In this document: piece after piece, positions 1-6,641 of the stretch
How positions within the stretch are numbered: the stretch's first letter is position 1
Layout of the letters: the number at the start of each line of letters is the position of its first letter
NCBI GenBank assembly: GCA_023135015.1
Contig: JAGLTZ010000066.1
Span: forward strand, 1 to 13,860
Length of the DNA stretch: 13,860 nt
Source: Candidatus Latescibacterota bacterium
GTDB lineage: Bacteria > Blakebacterota > Blakebacteria > Blakebacterales > Blakebacteraceae
Direction: 5' to 3'
Notes under the pieces: generated by a model
Databases searched by the model: none
Seen by the model: the letters and a program-made list of their open reading frames with translations, nothing else
What the model was told of the DNA's origin: nothing
Program-made: the position numbers and the translations under genes

Positions 1-855
1 CTGGAACAGCTGCACGTACTGGCCCCGCCACCGGTCTACCAGGTCGGCATACCGCTCCGCTTGCGGACACTTCCAATCACCATGGATGCCGTGGCATTCC
101 CCACAGAGGGGGACTCGATGGAGGTGCAGGCTTCGTTCGGAATTCCGACCGATGCGGTGCTTATTCACGAAGAAGAGGGAAGATATACGACGAATCTGCG
201 CACCCGATTTACCCTGATAGATCACGAGCTGAACGTAATACACTCAACAACCCGGCATAAAGGCTACATGATCGAAGGCAAGCCGGATACTGAAGACCTC
301 TTCCTTCTGGATACCTTTAAGTTCAAGACCGTACCCGGCTCATACATAGCCTATCTCTCGGCTGAGGACCCAGAGAGCGAGACCTCGGGAGGCGCGCTCC
401 TCAGCCTGGATCTGGCTTCGTACGGCACGGATGAACTCCAGGTTTCTCCGATTCTATTGGCCACGGATATCCAGCCCACGGAGGGAAGTGGGAAATTCGT
501 ACGCGGAGGAAGCCGCATTCTACCCGCTCCGTCGCGGTATCTGCTATTCGGACACGACCTTTTTTTCTACTTCGAAATCAGCAATCTGACCGAGTCGCAA
601 TTTCACGACTATGTGTGGCATGAATCCTACTACATCATCCCTCACTCACCTGAGGAAGGGATTATCAAGATCACACACGAGCACGACTATTCGAGGCTAC
701 AGCCACGGGCCACCCGCGACATGCAGATAGATCTATCCAGCCTGGAAGCCACTTACGAAGGCCCGATATTCCTGGTGGTACTGGTTACCGACCTCACTTC
801 ACATAAGCAGGCCATCGGTGTGACCCTGTTCAACCTGCGCCGCCCCGACAACTAA
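1..855 (+). CDS. C-terminal part of a GWxTD-like secreted protein (5' truncated)
   Basis: The reading frame is open from base 1 through the TAA at 853-855, so the gene starts upstream of the window and about 284 residues are visible. A TTG at 61 could be a start, but the frame continues before it with no visible break. The visible part has no membrane segment. It looks like consecutive beta-sandwich modules: alternating hydrophobic strands and phrases such as 'MEVQASFGIPTDA', 'VPGSYIAYLSAEDPES' and 'FVRGGSRILPAPSR', followed by 'DLFFYFEISNL'. I associate this order with the region after the GWxTD motif in GWxTD-domain proteins of FCB-type bacteria. The GWxTD motif itself would lie outside the window, so the family call is an inference and no function is known. 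The aminopeptidase gene follows 84 bases later on the same strand. Confidence 0.6.
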   Translation: MEQLHVLAPPPVYQVGIPLRLRTLPITMDAVAFPTEGDSMEVQASFGIPTDAVLIHEEEGRYTTNLRTRFTLIDHELNVIHSTTRHKGYMIEGKPDTEDLFLLDTFKFKTVPGSYIAYLSAEDPESETSGGALLSLDLASYGTDELQVSPILLATDIQPTEGSGKFVRGGSRILPAPSRYLLFGHDLFFYFEISNLTESQFHDYVWHESYYIIPHSPEEGIIKITHEHDYSRLQPRATRDMQIDLSSLEATYEGPIFLVVLVTDLTSHKQAIGVTLFNLRRPDN

Positions 856-873
856 AGGGGCCAGGGTGATCTC

Positions 874-897
874 GTAATTGCACAGGTAATCGCACAG
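874..897 (+). repeat. 12-nt imperfect tandem direct repeat upstream of the aminopeptidase gene
   Basis: Two adjacent copies, GTAATTGCACAG (874-885) and GTAATCGCACAG (886-897), differ at one base. They lie in the short gap between the GWxTD-like gene and the aminopeptidase gene, about 40 bases before the chosen start codon. The spacing of just over one helical turn would suit a direct-repeat operator. Chance duplication is equally possible. Confidence 0.4.
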
Positions 898-939
898 GCC
901 GGGCCGCTTCGAACGCAACAGGAAAGGTTGTCGCTGAAA

Positions 940-2628
940 ATGCAGAAACCGGGAAAAAAGAAAATACTGCCGGCATTTAGACTCTTGGCCCTCTCCTTAA
1001 TCACAGCAGCCCTGTTCTGCCGGCCGGTTGCCGCCGATAACTACCCGCGCAATCCGCATGTGGACATCCTTCATTACGCCTTCCAGCTCAGGCTCACCGA
1101 CGAGAACGATATTGTCGAAGGCAAAGCGAGGATCACCGTACGCTTCCTCGCGGACGGCATTTCAAGATTCCATCTCGACCTTGTCAGAAGAAAGGCATCA
1201 GAGAGGGGGCCGGTCGAGACAGCCACCGGCATGACCGTGACATCAATTACGCGATCAGACTCATCTCTGGCTTTCAGCCACGACGACGACCTGATCTGGA
1301 TCGATATGTCGTCACCCTCCACCACCGGGGAACAGAGGACGTACACCGTTTCGTATACGGGGATCCCCGCCGATGGCCTGGTTATCTCCAGGAACAAGTA
1401 CGATGAGCGCACCTTCTTCGGGGACAACTGGCCCGACAGGGCGCACCACTGGCTGCCGACAGTAGATCACCCTTCAGACAAGGCGTCGTGCGAATTCATA
1501 GTAATCGCGCCGAACCACTACCAGGTCGTGGCCAACGGAGCATTGGCCGAGGAGACAGACCTTCCGGGAGGCTTTCGCCTGACACACTGGCAAGAGACGG
1601 CACCGCTGGCCACCAAGCTGATGGTCATTGGTGTCGCACGGTTTGCGGTGCAGTACCTCGATGAATACGACGGCATATCGGTGCAGACGTGGGTATACCC
1701 ACAGGATCGTGAGGCCGGTTTCCGCGACTTCGCTCTGGCCCATCCCATACTCGCGTTCTTCGACAAGCATATCGGTCCCTACTCATACCCAAAACTGGCG
1801 AATGTCCAGTCGAAGACCCGGTATGGCGGGATGGAGAACGCCAGCGCGATCTTTTACAATGAGGGGCGCGGATCGGGACCTCCGCGCTGGAGTGAAAGCC
1901 TTCTAGCCCACGAGATCGCCCACCAGTGGTTCGGCGACTCGGTCAGCGAGGCCGACTGGCACCACATATGGCTCAGCGAAGGTTTCGCAACATACTTCGA
2001 AGACATCTACATGGAGGCGACTTACGGAAGGGATCGTTTTGTCGAGGGTATGGAGGTATCGCGCACGCGGGTCTTGAGATACTACGGCCGGAATCCAACC
2101 TCCCCCGTCGTAGACACGACCCTAACCATCTCCAATCGTCTGCTCAGCACGAACTCCTACCAGAAAGGCGCCTGGGTGCTCCACATGCTACGGCGGCTGC
2201 TCGGAGATGATGTGTGGTGGGCGGGGATACGCACGTTCTACATCAGGCATCAGAACGGCAACGCCCTGACAGTGGATTTCCAAAATGTGATGGAAGAGGT
2301 GTCGGGAGAGGATCTCTCCTGGTTCTTCAACCAGTGGATCTTCCAGCCCGGACAGCCCCGATACGAGGGTTTCTGGCACTATGATGCGACCGCCGGAGAG
2401 CTGAAGATCGAAGTGAGCCAGGCACAAACAGATGGCACATTCTTCCGAATGCCTGTAGAAATAGGGGTCTACTTTCCAGGAGAGGACGCTCCCAGGATCG
2501 AGGTGCTCGAATTGAACAGAAGGGAGAATTCATTCACCCTGGCCCTGGATACCGCCCCCCGCAACGTCGTTCTCGATCCTGAGGTGTGGGTGCTGATGGA
2601 GGCTCATTTCGAAAAGAGAGAAAGGTAA
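940..2628 (+). CDS. Secreted M1-family zinc aminopeptidase
   Basis: A predicted metallo-aminopeptidase that removes N-terminal residues from peptides outside the cytoplasm (562 aa). The basic N-terminus, the hydrophobic stretch at residues 9-26 and a V-A-A site near residue 32 form a Sec signal peptide. An N-terminal beta domain follows, then the catalytic domain. This carries the substrate-binding motif GGMEN (296-300), the zinc site HEIAH (H324, E325, H328) with the third ligand E347 exactly 18 residues after H328, and Y407 in YQKG, matching the M1 proton-donor tyrosine. A short C-terminal beta domain closes the protein, and the long helical C-terminal domain of larger M1 enzymes is absent. 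I chose ATG 940 because the purine-rich GGAAAGG (921-927) would abut the upstream in-frame TTG at 928 with no spacing. The MFS gene begins seven bases after the stop, so the two are probably cotranscribed. Confidence 0.93.
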   Translation: MQKPGKKKILPAFRLLALSLITAALFCRPVAADNYPRNPHVDILHYAFQLRLTDENDIVEGKARITVRFLADGISRFHLDLVRRKASERGPVETATGMTVTSITRSDSSLAFSHDDDLIWIDMSSPSTTGEQRTYTVSYTGIPADGLVISRNKYDERTFFGDNWPDRAHHWLPTVDHPSDKASCEFIVIAPNHYQVVANGALAEETDLPGGFRLTHWQETAPLATKLMVIGVARFAVQYLDEYDGISVQTWVYPQDREAGFRDFALAHPILAFFDKHIGPYSYPKLANVQSKTRYGGMENASAIFYNEGRGSGPPRWSESLLAHEIAHQWFGDSVSEADWHHIWLSEGFATYFEDIYMEATYGRDRFVEGMEVSRTRVLRYYGRNPTSPVVDTTLTISNRLLSTNSYQKGAWVLHMLRRLLGDDVWWAGIRTFYIRHQNGNALTVDFQNVMEEVSGEDLSWFFNQWIFQPGQPRYEGFWHYDATAGELKIEVSQAQTDGTFFRMPVEIGVYFPGEDAPRIEVLELNRRENSFTLALDTAPRNVVLDPEVWVLMEAHFEKRER

Positions 2629-2635
2629 GACCCCC

Positions 2636-3931
2636 ATGGACGAACCGGTTCCCGTTCACCCCCGTTTCTTCGATCCCACATCGAATGTTTACCGGTGGGT
2701 CATCATGGTTGCTGCCGGACTTATGCTCTTTGGCAGCTATTTCGCCTACGACAGCATCGGGGCGCTCTCACCTCTGATTATCGAAGGGCTGGGAATCGAC
2801 CGTGAAGCGATCGGTCTGCTCTATAGCTTCTACAGCTGGCCGAACGTCGTGATGGTGCTCATCGGCGGGATTATGATCGACCGGTTCGGCACCCGCGTGA
2901 TGAGTATCGTCCTCTCCAGCCTGATCGTACTGGGCGCGGTCATCGTCGCAGCGGCCCCCAACCTTACCGTGATGATCATCGGCCGTACGATCTTCGGGAT
3001 CGGTGCCGAGTCCCTGATCGTCTGCCAGAGCGCGATCCTGGCAAAGTGGTTCAAGGGGAAGGAACTCGCACTCGCTTTCGGTTTCGCACTGACCTTCATG
3101 CGGCTTGGCACGCTGGTCAGTTTCAATATCGAGGCCACTGTTGCGGAGGCGTTCGGCGGCTGGCGCGCCGCCCTCTGGTTCGCGGCCGGCCTGTGTGCTC
3201 TCTCCATGATCTTCACGATCTTCTATATCACACTGGAGCAGAGAGCGCGCGATCGGACCAGACTCGCCGAGGCGCCCGCCGGGGACAAGATCGTTATCTC
3301 CGACATCAAGAATTTCGGTCCCTCTCTCTGGTTCATTACCCTCCTCTGTGTGACCTTCTACGCGGCGATCTTTCCCTTCACCTCCCTCTCCACCGATTTC
3401 TTCGTGGACAAGTGGGGGGTCTCCACTCAGTTAGGCGGCCGCATCACCAGCATCATAGTCTTCTTCTCAATGGTCCTTGCGCCGATCATCGGCGGGTTTG
3501 TAGACCGGATCGGCCGGCGGGGCACGCTCCTGCTCCTGGGCACACTGCTCATGATCCCCAGCCACGCACTGATGGGCCTTACAACTATCTACCCCATCAT
3601 CCCCATGGCCGTTCTGGGGTTCTCCTTCTCTCTGGTCTCCGCTGTCCTGTGGCCGGCGGTGCCACTGATCGTAAAGGAGAAGGCCGTCGGGACCGCGTTC
3701 GGGCTGATCTTCATGATCCAGAATATCGGGCTGGCCCTCTTCCCATGGCTGAACGGACTGCTGCGGGACGCCACGCAGAGTTACACGGCCAGCCAGCTGA
3801 TGTTCGCTTCCCTCGGCTTAGTCGGTTTCGTATTCGCTATTCTGCTTTTGAGATCTGATGCAAAAGCCGGAGGAATATTGGAGAAGGTTAAACTGGGTAA
3901 AGAGGCACCAGAGCCAGTTGAAGAACCATAA
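2636..3931 (+). CDS. MFSD1-like major facilitator superfamily transporter (probable short-peptide transporter)
   Basis: An inner-membrane MFS protein of 431 aa with about 12 hydrophobic segments and a cytoplasmic loop near residues 201-225. MFS loop motifs occur after TM2 (GGIMIDRFGTR, 77-87) and after TM8 (GGFVDRIGRR, 286-295). Residues 121-165 (GIGAES...WFKGKELALAFGF...MRLGT), 239-249 (VTFYAAIFPFT) and 329-375 (FSFSLVSAVLWP...GTAFGL...IQNIGLALFP) closely match my recollection of human MFSD1, the lysosomal dipeptide uniporter. A glutamate and an arginine 31 residues apart (E125, R156) keep the spacing I recall for the peptide-contacting E150/R181 of MFSD1. The gene lies seven bases after the secreted aminopeptidase gene, which fits uptake of di- or tripeptides. 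Substrate and direction are inferred, and many bacterial homologues are annotated only as MFS transporters. Confidence 0.85.
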   Translation: MDEPVPVHPRFFDPTSNVYRWVIMVAAGLMLFGSYFAYDSIGALSPLIIEGLGIDREAIGLLYSFYSWPNVVMVLIGGIMIDRFGTRVMSIVLSSLIVLGAVIVAAAPNLTVMIIGRTIFGIGAESLIVCQSAILAKWFKGKELALAFGFALTFMRLGTLVSFNIEATVAEAFGGWRAALWFAAGLCALSMIFTIFYITLEQRARDRTRLAEAPAGDKIVISDIKNFGPSLWFITLLCVTFYAAIFPFTSLSTDFFVDKWGVSTQLGGRITSIIVFFSMVLAPIIGGFVDRIGRRGTLLLLGTLLMIPSHALMGLTTIYPIIPMAVLGFSFSLVSAVLWPAVPLIVKEKAVGTAFGLIFMIQNIGLALFPWLNGLLRDATQSYTASQLMFASLGLVGFVFAILLLRSDAKAGGILEKVKLGKEAPEPVEEP

Positions 3932-3944
3932 TCACCGGCAGCCC

Positions 3945-4772
3945 GTGGATCTGAGCATCGATACACGAATAACCCTCAACCACGGCACCTCGATCCCCGT
4001 GCTCGGCCTCGGCGTTTACCAGACGCGGGCGGGTCGTATGGCGGAGAGGGCCGTCGGCTGTGCCCTGGAAACCGGTTACAGACACGTCGACACCGCCAGC
4101 ATGTACGGGAACGAGAAGTCGGTCGGGCGGGCGGTCCACCACAGCGGGCTGGACCGGAAGGAAGTCTTCGTTACGACAAAGCTGTGGAACAGTGACCATG
4201 GCTATAGAAGGGCAATCAGGGCCTGTCACAAAAGCCTGGATCGCCTCGGGCTGGAATATATCGACCTCTACCTAATCCATTGGCCGGTCGAGGATCTCCG
4301 GATAGACTCGTGGAGGGCGCTTGAGAAACTGTACGAGGAGGGAGTCTGCCGGGCCATCGGCGTGAGCAACTACATGATCTGGCACCTGGAAGAGCTGCTC
4401 GCCTCCTGCAGCGTAGTTCCGGCGGTCAACCAGGTTGAGTTCAGCCCCTTCCTCTTCCAGAGGGACCTGCTCGATTTCTGCAACAGGGAAGGTATTCAGT
4501 TGGAAGCCTACAGCCCCCTTACCAAGGGCAGGCGCCTCAACCACAAGGAACTGATGGCTATGGCGGATGATTACGGCCGGACCCCCGCGCAGATTCTGAT
4601 TCGCTGGGCGCTGCAGCACGATCTGGTGGTAATTCCAAAATCGGCCAATCCCGATCGTATCAGGGAGAATTCGCAGGTTTTCGATTTCACAATCTCATCC
4701 GAGCACATGAAACAGCTCGACAGCTTGAACGAAGACATGCGCACCAGCTGGGATCCGTCCACACAACCCTGA
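3945..4772 (+). CDS. Aldo/keto reductase, AKR5-like
   Basis: A soluble NADPH-dependent carbonyl reductase with a (beta/alpha)8 barrel, 275 aa from the GTG at 3945. The catalytic tetrad is complete: D49 and Y54 (VDTASMYG), K79 (TTKLW) and H112 (LIHWP). Other family motifs are GVSNY, VNQVEFSPF and the C-terminal cofactor-phosphate motif IPKSANPDRIREN. The GTG start gives the usual family N-terminus, with the LNHG strand beginning about 11 residues in, but it lacks a clear Shine-Dalgarno. An in-frame TTG at 3918, with a weak AAAGAGG about 12 bases upstream, and an ATG at 3858 would overlap the MFS gene. The nearest known activities are 2,5-diketogluconate, methylglyoxal or general aldehyde reduction, and the substrate cannot be told from sequence. 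It is close enough to the MFS gene to share its transcript. Confidence 0.9.
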   Translation: MDLSIDTRITLNHGTSIPVLGLGVYQTRAGRMAERAVGCALETGYRHVDTASMYGNEKSVGRAVHHSGLDRKEVFVTTKLWNSDHGYRRAIRACHKSLDRLGLEYIDLYLIHWPVEDLRIDSWRALEKLYEEGVCRAIGVSNYMIWHLEELLASCSVVPAVNQVEFSPFLFQRDLLDFCNREGIQLEAYSPLTKGRRLNHKELMAMADDYGRTPAQILIRWALQHDLVVIPKSANPDRIRENSQVFDFTISSEHMKQLDSLNEDMRTSWDPSTQP

Positions 4773-4930
4773 CGCACTCCCCGATCCCCTGAACCTTAAT
4801 TACGGAACGGTGTACTAATATGATGTGCCCGGAGTGCTGCGTTAAGGTATCCTCGCCGCCCAGCGCATAGAAAGGAAACTGCAGAACCCCGAGAACATGC
4901 AGGTCCAAAAGGCAGTGAACGGTAACTTGT

Positions 4931-4936
4931 AGGAGG
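4931..4936 (+). promoter_or_regulatory. Shine-Dalgarno of the xylulokinase gene
   Basis: A perfect AGGAGG lies eight bases before GTG 4945 and fixes that non-ATG start. Its first bases overlap the TAG (4930-4932) of a short upstream reading frame. Confidence 0.85.
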
Positions 4937-4944
4937 CTGATACT

Positions 4945-6525
4945 GTGGAAGGACTCTTCGCCGGGCTGGATGTATCGACCCAGAGCTGCAAGATCGTCAT
5001 CATAGACCTTGCAGAACAGACTACAGCCTACATCGATTCGGTCAATTACGACGAGGACCTGCCCCATTACAATACGAGCGAGGGAGCCGTACGGGGACTG
5101 GAGGAAGGGGTTTCGGAATCAGATCCGCGGATGTGGATCGAGGCGGTGGAGCTGCTGTTCGGGAGACTGAAAGAAGCGGATATCAAACAGGAACAGGTCA
5201 GGTGCATCTCTGTTTCCGGCCAGCAGCACGGGCTGGTGGCACTGGACAAAGAGGGAAATCTGGCGCGGAACCGCAGCAAGCTGTGGAACGACTACTCAAC
5301 CGCTGAAGAATGCAGACTGCTGACCGAACGGGTCGGCGGTATGGAGAAAATGATCGAGGAGGTGGGAAATACTCAGCGAACAGGATACACGGCTCCCAAG
5401 ATACTCCACATGCTGCGGCACGAGCGGGACTCTTACTCAAATGCTGCCATCCTCTTCCTCGTCCATAACTTCACCAACTGGTATCTGACCGGCGCCGAGA
5501 AGGGAGGGGTTGCAGTGATGGAACCGGGCGATACCTCTGGAATGGCTCTGTGGAATCCGGTGAAGCGCGCCTGGTCGAGCAAGGTGATCGAGGCTATCGA
5601 CCCCACCCTGTCCGAGAAGCTCCCGGCGGTCGAACCCTCCGATAAAACCATCGGAGTGATCTCCCCCGCCCTGGCGGAAAAATACGGGTTCTCCCACGAG
5701 TGCAGGATCGACGCGGGCAGTGGCGACAACATGTACGGAGCGATCGGGACGGGGAACTTCGAGCCCGGCATCGTGACGGTCAGTCTGGGAACGAGCGGAA
5801 CGGCCTACACGTTCATTGAAGAACCCTACGTGGACCCAACCGGCGAGATCGCCTCATTCTGCGACAGCACCGGTCACTATCTCCCCCTGCTCTGTGTCTC
5901 CAACATGGCCAACGGGTACAACGCCCTTCTCGAAAAGTTCGGAATAACCCATACGGTATTCGACTCGATCATTGCCGGCACGAAAGCCGGCAACGGCGGG
6001 AAGCTGCTGATACCGTGGTATGAGGGAGAAAGGACGCCCGATCTCCCCCTGGCATCGCCGGTCTATTTCGGGTTCGGGCTGGAGGACTTCGAGAAGGAAT
6101 CGCTGTGCAGGGCCATACTCGAGGGCCACGTGAACAATCTTTATGCCGGATTCCGCAGGATGCCGGTGAGACCGAAAGCCATCCACCTCACCGGAGGACT
6201 GGCCAGCTCTCCCTCCTGGTGTCAGACGATCGCAGATATATTCGAGGCAGAGACCGTTCCGGTTCAGGGGGAAGGAGCCGCCCTGGGAGCTGCCATCCAC
6301 GCGGCGTGGGTCTGGAATAAGGAGTCCGGGGGAAATTACTCCCTCAAAGCATTGGCTGGACCTTTTATAGTCCTGGATGAGAGCCGGCGGAAAGAACCCT
6401 CCCCCGGGAACAGGGAGGCGTATCGGATACAGAGGCGTCTCTTCCGGGCCCTCAGCGATTCTCTCAGAGGGATCGAAGGAGAGGATCCTTTTTCGCTGAG
6501 GAATGAGTTGATACGTATATCCTGA
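4945..6525 (+). CDS. xylB: Xylulokinase (FGGY carbohydrate kinase)
   Basis: A cytoplasmic kinase that phosphorylates D-xylulose to xylulose 5-phosphate for the pentose phosphate pathway (526 aa, full FGGY length). The N-terminal actin-like fold starts with GLDVSTQ (7-13). The substrate-side motif SGQQHG (91-96) and LWND (113-116) follow. D261 in SGDN is in the position of the FGGY catalytic base. The nucleotide-binding second domain has SLGTSG (280-285), LTGG (415-418) and the FGGY signature ending QGEGAALGAA (441-450). The phrase 'SVNYDEDLPHYNT' and the overall length recall the human XYLB type more than the shorter E. coli XylB. Start GTG 4945 is set by a perfect Shine-Dalgarno. The 172-base gap before it suggests a separate promoter. 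The GH3 gene converges from the right, so supply of pentose from xylosides is a plausible link. Other FGGY substrates are not excluded. Confidence 0.88.
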   Translation: MEGLFAGLDVSTQSCKIVIIDLAEQTTAYIDSVNYDEDLPHYNTSEGAVRGLEEGVSESDPRMWIEAVELLFGRLKEADIKQEQVRCISVSGQQHGLVALDKEGNLARNRSKLWNDYSTAEECRLLTERVGGMEKMIEEVGNTQRTGYTAPKILHMLRHERDSYSNAAILFLVHNFTNWYLTGAEKGGVAVMEPGDTSGMALWNPVKRAWSSKVIEAIDPTLSEKLPAVEPSDKTIGVISPALAEKYGFSHECRIDAGSGDNMYGAIGTGNFEPGIVTVSLGTSGTAYTFIEEPYVDPTGEIASFCDSTGHYLPLLCVSNMANGYNALLEKFGITHTVFDSIIAGTKAGNGGKLLIPWYEGERTPDLPLASPVYFGFGLEDFEKESLCRAILEGHVNNLYAGFRRMPVRPKAIHLTGGLASSPSWCQTIADIFEAETVPVQGEGAALGAAIHAAWVWNKESGGNYSLKALAGPFIVLDESRRKEPSPGNREAYRIQRRLFRALSDSLRGIEGEDPFSLRNELIRIS

Positions 6526-6592
6526 CTGCTGTTCGCTTCCCCCGGTCGTATCACTCCATCCTCGAAGATTCCCTGCCTAGTGTCCGTCCGGA

Positions 6593-6628
6593 GTCCGTTC
6601 TGTGGACCGCGAGTCCGGCTGTTGCCGG
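6593..6628. other. Two small hairpins between convergent genes
   Basis: The gap between the xylulokinase and GH3 stops holds two short inverted repeats: GTCC/GGAC (6593-6596 with 6604-6607) and CCGGC/GCCGG (6615-6619 with 6624-6628, loop TGTT). Neither is followed by a run of T on either strand, so neither is a convincing intrinsic terminator. I see no better one in this gap. Confidence 0.3.
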
Positions 6629-6641
6629 CGAGCACCCTCCA

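Noticed and set aside
928..939. TTG 928 as start of the aminopeptidase
   Set aside because: The only purine-rich ribosome-binding candidate abuts it with no spacing; ATG 940 has workable spacing and a proper signal peptide N-terminus.
3046..3858. Plus-strand open frame of 270 codons inside the transporter gene
   Set aside because: It is the out-of-frame shadow of the MFS gene, rich in Arg, His and Pro, without hydrophobic segments or domains.
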